Part shown: piece by piece, positions 39,395-49,915 of the stretch
How the letters are laid out: each line of letters opens with the position of its first letter
How positions within the stretch are numbered: position 1 is the stretch's first letter
Assembly (NCBI GenBank): GCA_037576195.1
Contig: CM075101.1
Span: forward strand, 52,948,001-53,012,000
DNA from: Phytoseiulus persimilis
Lineage: Eukaryota; Arthropoda; Arachnida; Mesostigmata; Phytoseiidae
DNA length: 64,000 bases
Reading direction: 5' to 3'
Position numbers and translations under genes: made by a program
Notes under the pieces: model-generated
Told to the model about the DNA's origin: nothing
What the model saw: the letters and a program-made list of their open reading frames with translations, nothing else
Database searches by the model: none

Positions 39395-39490
39395 CCTGTC
39401 GACCCCGTGGCCCGGTTGACGCCATGGCTCAGTTGACGGCGAAGCCCAGTTGACGGCGAAGCCCAGTTGACGCCGCGGCCCAGTTGACGG
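39395..39490 (-). repeat. 17-bp tandem array, right arm of the MITE (inverted)
   Basis: Read on the minus strand, this is the same GTCAACTGGGCTTCGCC array as at 39148-39240. It starts with a CCGCGGC-type unit and two identical TTCGCC-type units, then degrades inward (CATGGC, CACGGG). Unit order is mirrored between the arms, so the two arms probably derive from one inverted copy rather than from independent expansion. Confidence 0.8.
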
Positions 39491-39496
39491 GCACCC

Positions 39497-39505
39497 TTCT
39501 CTGAG
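39497..39505. repeat. 9-bp target-site duplication, right copy
   Basis: TTCTCTGAG follows the right end of the MITE and is identical to 39131-39139. Confidence 0.85.
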
Positions 39506-40019
39506 ATGGTTCCATGAGCGTCGCTTATGTCAGCAAGATACGACACAGACTGGCCCAGCTGGAACGTCCCAGTGAAAAATATCTCGAGCTCTCTATCGGT
39601 CAGTCTTGGAAAGCCGAGGATGGAGCTAGAATCTGCCGGTGTCCATGGTCTCCGGACTGTGTTCCAGTTGTTTTCTCGGACCTCTTCGCCCAACGTGTTC
39701 AAGGTGTCCTTCAATTGTAACATACGTACGGCCACCTCATTGAATATGGTTCCATCCAACGCCTGCCATAAACGTTGTTCAAGTGACTCCCGATTCTCAA
39801 CAAGGTTGTGACATCTAGGGGAGCATGTTGTTGTCGATCCGGTGATGGAAGAATCCGCAGAGGGCGTGTCTGTCTTAGAAGCGGGAAACTCCGAACAGGA
39901 TGTCAACGGTGTTGGCAATGCTTGTGAATGTGCCCTCCAAGGAATCTGAAGCGGAGTGGAAACTCGAAGGAATGGCGCTTCTCAGGACCAATATCTCTAA
40001 TTAGCTCGCTTGCCTGAAT

Positions 40020-40426
40020 CATCGACTCAGCGGAGACTTTTTAGAGTGAAATTCGATTGCGGCTCAAAGTTTTCTGGACCACAGTATCCTCGGAACGGGC
40101 GTTTCAGTCCGGAAAAAAAACGATCAATAGAGCAACGGACGATGGCAAAACGGTTCTTGTTCGAGCAGCTCCGCACGTTTGAGGGGGTGCCGATAAGATT
40201 TTTTTTGCTCAGTTCTTCCGTCGTGCAGGTACTTTCCGAGCCAGAAGCACCCGAAAATTCCATGTTTTGGCTTCAGAATCGATCGGTCCTCATCGGCAAA
40301 AAGCTTATTGTAGTTCAAATCAATATGATTTTGTAGGGTTTTCATCCAGCTTTTGAACGCGTTGAACCGCGAGGCTGACAATCTTCGTTGTTGCACAGTG
40401 ATCGTTCAAAGAATGTCACTCATTTC
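40020..40426 (-). repeat. Right inverted arm of the SWIM element
   Basis: This is the inverted partner of 38310-38715. The innermost aligned words are CCGCAATCGAA / CCGCATTCGAC and CCGCTGAG / CCTCAGCTAG, which set the arm length at a little over 400 bp. Confidence 0.8.
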
Positions 40427-40435
40427 GACAGGTTC

Positions 40436-41654
40436 GTCGCTCTCTTTTGCATGGATCATAGGTAATCCAGGGAATCGAATGCATCAATCACGTCAGCTGG
40501 TTCAGTGGTAATAAACCACAGTTCATCCTTCCGGGATGATTTCACCAAACATGGAAGCATCTTATTGTAAGCCACTTCAACAGGAGTTAATTGAGTGTAA
40601 TCCATGGAGAAATCTTAGGCATCGTGGGTCAGTGGTGTCTAAGCAGAAAGGCTGTACCGGAGAGGCCGGGAAAAGTCGTAGAAGACGATTTCGTCGATTC
40701 AGTTGGCGGTAAACCTCGAGGTGTCTTCTGAACACGATTCAGCTTGTTCCTCATAGCTCCGATCGATTTGTTGGGCTAAGCTTTTTGTGCTAAGTGAGAG
40801 CCGTCCTTCGACAATTCAGGCGGCGGACTCCCAGGCGTTTCAGCTTAAAACCGGGATGGGCAAGCTGACTCCCGCTACACTGACATCCGTGAATAGCACC
40901 TCTGAACTCCGCGTGAAATGACGTAAGCCTACGTTACGAATATTTCAGTACGTTCTGGTTGCATGCAAATATGGCATAAGCAAGTGCTAACCGTCTTGAA
41001 GTCGCCCGAATCGTGTGAAAGTACACTGCAGTTCCTTGGGTAAGACGGCAATGGGGCCCTTGGTAGCCGGAGTCGCCTCGCCGTCTTCTGATCCTCCACG
41101 AGAGACGTTTCGAATCGGCAGAGCACACGGTAGCCACAGCTCACTCTCAGGAGCTCATATATTTATGCCGTTCCACACGTAGGCGATGCGGCTCGCGATT
41201 TGCTATTGCGACTGCCCTCATTGTCAGACCAGAAGGGCCTGATATTTTCGCATCCCGCCGACTGCGCGGAAACCGGTGCCGATCCCTTTTCTCCACGTTC
41301 AGCCGTGCAGTGAGGAGCTAGCTCTGGTGTCAGACCCCGTTGTCATGCGTCGCATGTGTTTGTTTTACACAACTTCCAGGAATACTACTGGAGGAACGCG
41401 AGAAACGATCGGACTTGGCTCGATCGTGGACTTCAATGTCGTGCATGACTCAATGACGTTACTTCGTTATGTGCATCTGCTCCGCCGAAGTACGTGTTCT
41501 CTTGTAACGGATCATATATATTCAGGCTGCTCAACGTAACTACTGAAGTTTATTGCCATCTCTTCTTCCGCTCATCACTGTGTGTTTCGTCGGAAGTGAA
41601 CCGGTCGAGCTCGTATTGATTCCCTCGGATGCAGGGAAGGATTCCATCAATCTG
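40436..41654. other. Non-coding DNA, nothing recognised
   Basis: No coding region or repeat structure could be supported here. Confidence 0.4.
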
Positions 41655-41744
41655 CAATTACGAATAGCGAGAATCGGTTCAATCACAGATTCATGAGAGG
41701 AAGAAGAAAAGGAGAGAAAATTCCCAAATTACGTTGACCGCCCG
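41655..41744. repeat. Possible end fragment of the foldback MITE family
   Basis: The last part, GGAGAGAAAATTCCCAAATT followed by ACGTTGACCGCCCG and TA, resembles the right end of the foldback element at 46.1 kb. There GAGAGTAAGAAAATTTCCGAC is followed by TTACGATGATCACCTTG and TA. The similarity fades inward within about 90 bp, and no partner arm was found. It may be a decayed solo end of the same family. Confidence 0.3.
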
Positions 41745-41746
41745 TA

Positions 41747-44700
41747 AGTTTCGTTATTCTTCCTCAAAGGGAGCTGCGGAGATCAGGAGGTCGAGAAAAG
41801 GGTTCGCAAAAATCCATGAGTCCGAGTCAAGGTGAGGACGCAAATTCTCGCATACGAGTTCGTACCCGCGCGGCTCCCGCTGCCATCAAAGCATCGGACC
41901 CTAGTGCACCCGAACGTTAACTCTCATCTCTCTGGGTCACGGAAGCCACCGACGATATCCGATCGCGCAGAATCGGAGCATCACTCCGCATCTAATTGTC
42001 GACCTTCGGAGCCAACGATCGATATCTAGGTGATCTCCCTGCCTCATCCGGGCCTTTGCTCAGCTTTGAATTTTGGCTAAGACACTCAGAAAATTTACTC
42101 ACTGAGTCCCTTGTCTCGGCAGTTGCCCCGAGGTGCGCTCTCGTCGTCCTCACTCTCGGAGCGGTCCGATGGCAAACAGAGCACCGCAACAGGATGCGGC
42201 ACCCGAACGACAAGGCTGTAAGAATCCGGATTTCAGTCTGGGAATTCGACTGCTTTGTGACCCCGCCCCTCGCGTCGCTCTCGATCGGGATCGTCCGGAA
42301 ACGTCGTCTGACGGCGTCTTACGAGACTGCAGGCAGCCGGATGGACACTCGAACTTTTGCAGCTACTTCGAGAATCACTGTCCTTCTGCGCCAACGGATC
42401 GAGCCGCGAAATGCAATCAATTCGGAAGTGGCATTCCAATGGAATCACCGCTCCTCGTTGAGTTCTATTGCGGATCGAGCTGTCATCCCGTCCTTCAACT
42501 CGGATATATTCTGAGTAATGGCCCGCGATACGTATTCACCATCGATTCCTGACCGCCACAGAGCGATCCGATCGGGCTTCTTGGTGCGCTCTTTGTCGGG
42601 AAGAGAGCAAGACACTCACTGGACTGCCCGTCCCGTTTTGCCAGGCGTTTCACGCATCAAAACTGTGCCGATCCCACTTCGACTGGCCTCAGCGCCGACG
42701 ATGCGAGCTGCACCTACGCCGTTGTGAATCGGAAGAATTTCCGATCAGGGAAGTTGTTGTCGTCGTTGCTTCTGATGGGTAGAAATCAACTGAAAGATAC
42801 TCGGGGCTGTGTCGAGTTGCGTAGTTTTGCGTAGGACACGTTCCTGGACCTCGCCCGCCTTGCCAGCGTTTCAGCCGGCCTGCTGTCAGCCTCCTGGCAG
42901 TCAGCCGCCGACTTCTGATGTTCGGTACTGGCTCCTTCGCGAGACAGAGTCCTAGGATGTTCCGGTTGACTGTTTTGTCAGCCGGGGGCATCCAAGGGTA
43001 AAGGCGACGAATTACACCCACTGGTTGAAAATCGGGGCATGATTTTCGGGGAACAGTGCTTATATCCGTCTATGAGTCAAGCTGATCGCTCGTGGTGAAG
43101 CCGCATCGTTATCGAAGAAGATGAGGAGTTCATTATCTCTCCTGTCACTCCTCACCAAGAATGACGATTCCTGCGTCGCCTACAGATCCGCGAATAATCC
43201 GGGTTCGGAACCGGATACGTACCCGATTCCTGATACCCGGCTATTTGCGACCCCTAGTCGTGCCGCTCTCGAGACTCAGTGACAAAGCGAACACCGAAAG
43301 ATTAGGTGCGGTGTACTGATTCATACACCCGGAATATGGCCCTTGATTTTGAAAGAGCGCAAACATGTGGAGGCGCGAACAACGCAGAGCAAACGATCGC
43401 ATTGCCGCAGCCTTGACTAGACCCCAAGAAAAGAGAAGTGACTCGCTGGGAGAAATTACGATTGGGCTGTATCGCAGCATCGGGACCGAGCTGACCTCTA
43501 TGGAGGAAGGATTGGTCGATTAATCGTCGAGGTTGCGTGCACGCCGTTTTGTCTGATTGATGTTCCAGGCTGTGATGTCAATGGTATCGAAGATTCGATT
43601 GTCTTCCAGAACTCCTGGAACCTAGAGTTCAGACTCGCTAACTACGTGAGATTCGCTGGGTCTCCGGAGTTCCTCAGCCACGAAGTAGGCTCTCGAACCA
43701 AACTTCGGGGAAGAAAAACTGGTTGTAGTCTGTTTGGCTACCGCAGCTCTGTTTTTGGCAACTTGAGGCTACAAAAGCGCGCCGACACAGGAAGCGATCT
43801 CGAACATGCAGCGGAGTCTCGGAAACGACGCAGCGGCGAACCGCGCGTGGATTCAAAGTTTCCACGGCGGCGGACTTCACAGGAGAGAAAATGAATCTGA
43901 TCAAACGGCGTCATGCTTTCCGTGTGAGCTGTCGTCTCCCCCGTGCTTCAAGATGCTGATGAAGAATCTGATGCAAGCTTCGAAGACCGACAAAGAGGGC
44001 TCTTATTTTCTGAATTCCCACAAACTCATCCCTACAACTCCATTCGGTGAAAATGTTATAGAATGCAGCGCGTGGCTATCGCGTGAGTCGATAACGTCGT
44101 TTCAAGTACGGCTGCCGCCAAGATTTGGGACTGCTCCGTGTAGAAGAGGGTCCGCGCTCGGGTTCTAAGGTTCGGATTCCAATAGCTAAGGGTCTCCCCG
44201 ACCTGTCTAGGCACGTGTCCCTGTTTACTTGAAGCCTTCCTTCTCCCCTCCTGCGCTGGCTCGCCGGCCATGCCCTGTGCGCTAGTCTCTTTGGCTCCCG
44301 CGTTTTATGGAGCGGGCTCGAAAAGTGCCGTTTTGGCGACATATTCTTGCGGTAGCCAAGCAGACTAGTACCAAAAAACTTCGCTTTCGCGAGGTTCAAG
44401 GTCGGAATGGAATCGGGAGGCTCATGGCTCACCAGCGTGCAAACTTTCTAACGAGCTCCACGCAATAGCGACGCATCTGAGCTACAAACAGAGAATGAGA
44501 TACGGAACCCCCATAGGGCGTCTCTGAGTGGAAGCTCCTGATCGTTTTTGTTATCTTCACGACTTGTTTGGTCGACCCTGTACTTCTACGTGGCAGAGGC
44601 TGCGATACGGGTACTGTATTTCGTGTGTCAATCGCTCCCAAAGAACGTCTGAATTCCAGCAGCTTGATTCATCCTGATCTGCTCGTCGGCCGTACATATA

Positions 44701-45086
44701 CCTGACCCAGACGAGGGTCGTCACGGCGGCTCACGGAACGTTGCTGATAGCACAGATCTTCCCATGATTTGCTCACGAGCTCTTTGTTAAGTAGAGTTCA
44801 CTACGTCGCACAGCATAGAGGAAAATCCAGTTCTGGAATCAAATGGAACGAGGCTGTGTTGAGGACTCCGAAGACGTGGGCGAGATAGACGTCGCAGTTG
44901 AGAACCCTCGGAACAGTGCCAGAGAGTCTAATCTTGACTCTTGAGCTTTGCTATGTGGCCCATAAGACTGGAGTCAAACTGCTAAGAGCTCCAGAGATCG
45001 AGGCTGGAATTGTCGGTTTGAATGCTTGGCGTTCTGTACTCATCTCAGAGGAACTCCAGTTACGGAAACGTGGAGAACTAGGACTA
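41747..45086. other. Non-coding DNA, nothing recognised
   Basis: Several open frames of 100-170 codons occur around 42.0-42.6 and 43.8-44.4 kb on both strands. None has a recognisable domain, and overlapping frames on both strands argue against coding. Confidence 0.4.
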
Positions 45087-45088
45087 TA
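45087..45088. repeat. TA target duplication, left of the foldback MITE
   Basis: TA precedes the first terminal base (C at 45089) and is repeated at 46145-46146, as expected for a Tc1/mariner-type insertion. A dinucleotide match alone is weak evidence; its position exactly at both arm ends supports it. Confidence 0.6.
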
Positions 45089-46144
45089 CAGGGTGGTCAT
45101 CGTAAGTCGGGAATTTTCTTACTCTCCCTTCTTTTGCTCTTATATCGGTGGAAAATTATCCGATTCTGGGATGTTTTTTGCGTTCGATAGCTGGAAGATT
45201 GGCACATCGTCCTCGATTTTCTCGAACCCGTAGAAAATTGAGTTTCGCAAATCAGCTCAAAGATTGCCTTTTTTTCTATTCAACTTTTCTCAAAAAGAAC
45301 AGTCGACGAACTTTTGAAGTCGGCCGTTCGAATTCGGGAGTGCTAGGGTCGAGGCAGGATAGGATGCTTTCCAAATGCCCGGCAACTCCAGATTCCTTGC
45401 TCAGGATCTGTGAGAAGGACGAAGGATCGTTTCAACCTCGACCTCAAAATCGACCTCCTAACAAGATCGCGTCCTCTTTGCATTTTGGCCCGTAACTCCT
45501 CAGGGAAGCCGAATCCGGAAAATTTTCTGATGGCAGAAAGTTCTGAGATTGATCCAATCTACCTGACAAAGAAGCTCACGGGCCAATCCGACAACTTTTT
45601 CAAAAAATTGAGATGATGGGATTTTCGGGTGGGAAAAAAAATTGTCGGATCGACCCGAAAACTCCTTGGTAGTCTGGACCAATCTGAGAACTTTTTGCCA
45701 TCGGAAAATTTCCCGACCTCGGCTTCCCTGAGGAGTTACGGGCCAAAATGCAAAGAGGACGCGATCTTGTCAGGAGGTCGATCTTGAGGTCAAGGTTGAA
45801 ACGATCTTCCGTCCTTCTCACAGATCCTGAGCTAGAAATCTGGAGTTGCCGGGCGTTCGAGCAGCATGCCATCCTGCGTCGACCTTGGCACTTCCGAATT
45901 CCATCGGTCGACTTCAGAAGTTTGTCGACTGTTTCTTTGAGAAAACTCAAGAAAAAAGCAATCTTTGAGCCGATTTACGAAACTCAATTTCCGACCGATT
46001 CGAGAAAATCGGGGAGAATAAGAGGCGCTGTCCTTCCAGCTATCGAGAGCGAGAAGAAATTCCAGAATCGGATGATTTTCCATCGATTTAAGAGCAGAAG
46101 GAGAGAGAGAGTAAGAAAATTTCCGACTTACGATGATCACCTTG
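45089..46144. mobile_element. Foldback MITE, about 1.06 kb, nearly all inverted repeat
   Basis: The left arm (45089 to about 45605) and right arm (about 45630 to 46144) are inverted copies of one sequence. They start CAGGGTGGTCATCGTAAGTC and CAAGGTGATCATCGTAAGTC at the two outer ends. The match runs to the centre, where CCGACAACTTTTTCAAA faces TGGGAAAAAAAATTGTCGG. The short loop is near 45607-45630. Identity is about four of five positions by eye. The ends resemble the CAGGGTG termini common in Tc1/mariner-type MITEs, and TA flanks both sides. No open frame in it looks like protein; the matching peptides read on the two strands follow from the inversion. A transcript through it would fold into a long hairpin. 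Confidence 0.8.
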
Positions 46145-46146
46145 TA

Positions 46147-49100
46147 CAACCCGACTTCATCTCGAAAATGGACTCACCCTCGTTTAAAGTCGATTGACGA
46201 CCTATGACCTCCTTGAGCGAGGACAAATAGGTCCTCCGTGCAGTTCTACAAAACGATCGGTGAAAACTCCTCGAATATAGCTCAGCCCCAGTGAAGCATC
46301 CATTTATATCAACCTGAAGACTCATCGGATGTAAACTTTCGCTTTCACCGGAATCAAAGGCAGAGTTCGTTCCAGGGCGCGTTTGAGGGGGAGAAATCGG
46401 CAGGAATAAGATTGGGAATCTTCAAATGTTTCATTGCAACAGAGCCTGTATTAATCTTGGTGAGAGCGAGTTTGATGCTGGAATGCCTTCGTGAATGCTC
46501 CATGCAGAGCTTGGGGCTCGCGTTCATGGTGGAATTCAGGAGCATTCTCGGCTCTGAACGACTGATCAGGACAGAGAATCCAGTGAGGCCACCTGAGGCA
46601 TCCAGCGATACGCCATGAGTCGGAGTTATGCACGGGGGATATGCTCGTTAATCACCACAATCGTTTTTTCCTTCTCTTTGTCACGGGCTGTCTTCCCTAC
46701 TTTACCCTCCTCTCCCGCGTGCGCATCTGACTACATTTCTCGAGTGTGGATGAAGATCTGGGAGTGTTGAATGGGGAAGGGAATAGCTAGTCAGTTCGTC
46801 GTTTGCTGCCGTAATTTGGAGTCCAGAATCACCTAGAAGCAGTGCTGGCAGTGGTGCCGCAAGAGAGACGCCAACCAGCAAGGCGGACGAGCGAATTCTC
46901 TACGTACACAACCACCGAGCCAGGATGGCGGCAGGAAGAGAAAGGAACGACATTAAATCCTGCTTTACGAGCTTTCGGGGCTATTCGTAAGGTTAATGCT
47001 GCTTCCAACTACGTCCTGTTTCCCTTCTCCTTCTTCTACACTTTTTCTGCCTCTTTTTCTACCACCGAGTCTGACGGGCGGGCGGACCGGCCGGCAGGCT
47101 GCCTCCTCTCGACGTCGTTTTCCGGTAGTCAGACGACGCAAGAAAATATGGAACCCATGTAGGTCACATTGGACGCGACCGAGCCATTCATTTGAATGGC
47201 CAAGCTTTGCGGAGAAAAAGAGACCAACTACGTCTTTTGCCGCCACTGTTCTCGTTCCGACCTCGGTGGTCTAAGCACTCCTCCAACTCGGAATCGAGAC
47301 AGCTCCACAGCTCGCTCACAAACAACGGAAGTGGATCCGGACGGGCTCGTCTTTCAGCTCGCGTTCTGCTTTCCCCCGAGCTAAAAATGGGCGACGGAGA
47401 ACAGTTAGCTCTACGACCAAAACGGGGTCGGAGAAGACTGCTTCCAGGTCAGCGAGTCTGGAGAAACACGACTGTCAAACTCGGTTTGAAAACAAAAGCG
47501 CCCACTGCCAGTCGCCCGCAGTTTCCCATGACTGGCTGTCTCTCTTCCGGTGCTATCCTGTTGTTAACTTCATTGATTGATTTGTTTGTTGACCATTCTG
47601 TCAACATAGACATCTCGTTGCAGGACGGACCGCGCAAGTATTATCCACTCCAGAGGTCGTCGATCTTTCCCGATATGGCACCCCAAGGAGCCGCAGCCGT
47701 AGCCCACCGAGGAGAAGCTGAGTGGAGCCGAGCCGTATAACCACAGCGGGGCGAAATTATCTTCAGAGTACCATGGGAATGAGGTAAGGCATCGTTTGGC
47801 CTCATCCGACATCCCTTGCCAGCCCCGGTAGCCTTGGCACCCCGCAGCACGCAATCCGACGACATAATTCTCGGAATAATGATAGAACTCTTGGAGAATA
47901 GGTTCTCCGTGGAGTCCGCGGGAGATGCCGTATTTTTGTGGGAGAGATCACTCCCGGATGACCGTCACGGATGGCAGCCATAACTCGGCGGCGGAAGGTC
48001 TTGAAGCCGAAGTGTCCCGGGGCTGAAATTCCCCGCTGCCGGAAAGTCATACACCTTGTTTCTTCGAATGATCTTCCGACGAGTTTTGAGCTCCCGCCTC
48101 TTCCAAAAATCCGCAATTATATAAACCAACGCGGAGGAGATGGGAATTCAGTGTGTTTGGCTTATGTTTTGACCTGATTCAGGCTTACGAACACCGGGAA
48201 CGAGGGTTATGTCTCATGGACCACTTGGCGAACGAGAATCCTGGGAGTGACCTACCTGACATGACTCCATTCGGTCAACGGACGCGACTCCGTTCCAGCA
48301 TAGAGGAACCAGTTCCCTGAGGAAAAGTAGCGAAACCGGTGTGCGGAAATTCCCGATGGGTGAGGAGCTTCTTCTTGAGTTTCCGCTCTCAACTGGCTCT
48401 GGTACTTCGGGACATTGAGAGCGTCCTGCCTGGGGAAAAATTTAAGACCGCTGTTTTCATTCATCAACTTTCATTGCCCTGAAGCGCCAGATGGATGATA
48501 AGCATTGAACTCGACACGCGAATTGGAGTTGAGCTTTCTAGCGAGGAAGGATTCGATAACGATCCTTGAAAATGTGTATGAAGCATGAAAAGGCATGCAC
48601 GGACTGCAGCGGGGAAACGACCCTGTGAACCGGTTGCGACCCTGGGTGGGTCGATGTGAGCTCCATGGAGGTAGACGTATTCATCTGCCTGCTTCGCGAA
48701 TGCATGAAAAGACGGGGAAGCTCCAGCGAACAATTCATGCTCGTCTGAGTTGACGGTGCAGATAATTTCAAATATGGGCAATCAGAGAGCAACAACGAGA
48801 GCGCAAATTTCAAGTTGTTCGAGATTTACGCATCGGAATGTCACCAATTTTCGGAAGACCTGGATGGAATCCATGAGAGGAAAGCACGGGCCGACATCCC
48901 TGGGGAACCAAGTTCTGAATTGTATCAATTTCCGGCGAATCACCAGAGGGAGTGAGCTGGAGCGATGCGAAGCAGGAGAGAGGAAAGTGCTCGGGGCCCA
49001 TTTCAAGGCAAACTCGGGAATTAAGTTGAAAAGGAGTCGGTTGTCTCGCTGCAGGGAAAGGGACAGTTGACAGAGAAAGAGAAAAAATCGTGGAGTGCTA

Positions 49101-49718
49101 ATTTATTTCAGAGACCAAGGTCCACCCTGCCAAGGTCGAATTCGTCGCTGGTGCTGCTGCCGACGTCGTTGTCGTCTCGCGTCATTTCAGGAGCGCCTGG
49201 CTGAGAAATATTCCTGCAATAAACCTAACGATCGTCTCATTCTCTAAATGTGAACCAATTCCAGCCGCTTCTCTGACGGACCTACCGTCGACGAACGGAC
49301 GAAAGGACTGAGAGACGTCGTTTTCAAGTTCGACCGTGGACGCGGTGTCGTCGACGCTTTTTACTGCTTCCTCTCCTTCTTCGATGATTCCGTCGTCTTC
49401 GTAATTGGAAGCCCAGAGGGGAGCGCGGACGGCTTCGCAAAAGGCGACGATCTTCTGACGACTTCATCGCTCAGATACGAATCTCGAAGGCCCCGCCTCA
49501 CTTCGAAAGAGGCGTAAAGGGAGAATATTTTCGTGAATCCCAGCAGAAGTGATGATTTACCGCGTTTGCCATCTGAAATCGCGAAGCTGTCTCGCTCCCA
49601 ACTCCCTGCGGACCAGTGAGGAGCGATTTCAATTCGATTACAGAGACATCGCTCATGACAGATCGGGGGAGGGGAACGATTTCTCCTCGCGCTTGATCCG
49701 TGGTGAAGACTTCCTTGC
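46147..49718. other. Non-coding DNA, nothing recognised
   Basis: No gene is recognisable. A GGGCGGGCGGACCGGCCGG patch lies near 47078-47097. The unoccupied target site of the LTR retrotransposon lies at the right end of this stretch. Confidence 0.4.
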
Positions 49719-49723
49719 AGTAG
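49719..49723. repeat. 5-bp target-site duplication, left copy
   Basis: AGTAG precedes the 5' LTR and is repeated at 54332-54336. Five bases is the usual duplication for Ty3/gypsy integrases. Confidence 0.85.
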
Positions 49724-49844
49724 TGTCGTGGAAAGCGGCCTAGCAGACGAACCATCTAGTAAATAAACGCAAGAGATATAGCAGTCGCTCGCCGGCTCCC
49801 TGACCCGAGACTTGTGTGCTCTTATGGAATGACCCATCTTGACA
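49724..49844 (+). repeat. 5' LTR (121 bp)
   Basis: The LTR starts TGTCGTGGAA and ends CCATCTTGACA, with a 4-bp TGTC/GACA terminal inverted repeat. It contains AATAAA at 49762-49767, a likely polyadenylation signal, and a GATATA word at 49773-49778. At 121 bp it is among the short LTRs, as in the Mag lineage, leaving little room for separate U3, R and U5 regions. Confidence 0.95.
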
Positions 49845-49857
49845 TGGTGGCAGCGGT
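49845..49857 (+). other. Putative primer-binding site
   Basis: TGGTGGCAGCGGT lies directly after the CA end of the 5' LTR. TGG pairs with the CCA tail of a tRNA, so reverse transcription probably starts here. I cannot assign the tRNA species without comparing it with the host tRNA set. Confidence 0.7.
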
Positions 49858-49915
49858 AATATAACTTGAAAAGAAAGTGAGTGACGCCCAATCAAGGTTC
49901 AAAAGGTCAGCCGTC

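Larger units (their letters stand above)
39140..39496. mobile_element. MULE-like MITE with subterminal 17-bp tandem arrays
   Basis: This 357-bp non-coding insert is flanked by perfect 9-bp duplications (TTCTCTGAG). Its ends are inverted and imperfect: GGGAGCGCGTCAGCTGGG on the left and GGGTGCCCGTCAACTGGG on the right (reverse complement). Immediately inside each end is an array of 17-bp units based on GTCAACTGGGCTTCGCC, placed in opposite orientation at the two sides. The 150-bp centre includes GGTGAGGTTAGGTTAGGG. A 9-bp duplication with GGG-starting ends suggests a Mutator-like origin. It interrupts the SWIM gene between the codons for the VSYLAD region and the SWIM finger. Confidence 0.8.
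38848..39918 (-). pseudogene. SWIM zinc-finger transposon protein, interrupted by a MITE
   Basis: Read on the minus strand, the N-terminal part (39918 down to 39506) ends in FPRLTDRELEIFFTGTFQLG and QSVSYLAD. This resembles the segment that precedes the SWIM finger in a widespread family of arthropod transposon-associated proteins. After the MITE (39140-39496) and one 9-bp duplication, the same frame continues. It runs through a YIDYTADSIG segment into HYCECRSGNRTVGCCSHVAA, a SWIM finger CxC...CxH with metal ligands at codons 39028-39030, 39022-39024, 38992-38994 (approximately) and 38986-38988. An acidic tail (EEDTDNED) and a stop at 38848-38850 follow. Two in-frame stops, TAG at 39112-39114 and TGA at 38908-38910, make it a pseudogene. 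No ATG is obvious at the N-terminus, and the upstream boundary (between 39918 and about 40015) is uncertain. Confidence 0.65.
38310..40426 (-). mobile_element. Long-TIR DNA element carrying a SWIM-domain gene (MULE-like)
   Basis: The element is bounded by two inverted arms of about 406 bp (38310-38715 and 40020-40426) that both start GAAATG(G/A)GTGACATTC. They agree at roughly four of five positions by eye along their whole length. Between them lies a minus-strand frame for a SWIM zinc-finger protein, and nothing else recognisable: no DDE transposase is present. A 357-bp MITE plus a 9-bp duplication interrupts it, so the original length was about 1.75 kb. Long arms, a possible 9-bp target duplication and a SWIM finger are all traits of Mutator-like elements, and on that basis I infer a non-autonomous MULE. 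An alternative is that the SWIM gene is cargo of another long-TIR superfamily. Confidence 0.6.

Noticed and set aside
39382..39498. The stretch of the SWIM frame that reads through the MITE
   Set aside because: The apparent coding (repeated NWASPSTG-like words) is translated 17-bp array. It arises because the insert keeps the frame open, and it is not protein evolution.
42689..43021. Minus-strand frame starting MGVIRRLYPWMPPAD, considered as a BEL/Pao C-terminus
   Set aside because: The frame lacks the expected integrase or C-terminal motifs, and the neighbouring sequence shows no LTR element.
45410..45950. Two near-identical peptides on opposite strands (FNLDLKIDLLTRSRPLCILA)
   Set aside because: The match is a consequence of the inverted repeat. 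The frames lack starts and domains.
47192..47740. 182-codon plus-strand frame
   Set aside because: No domain is visible, the composition is biased, and several frames of the opposite strand are also open here.
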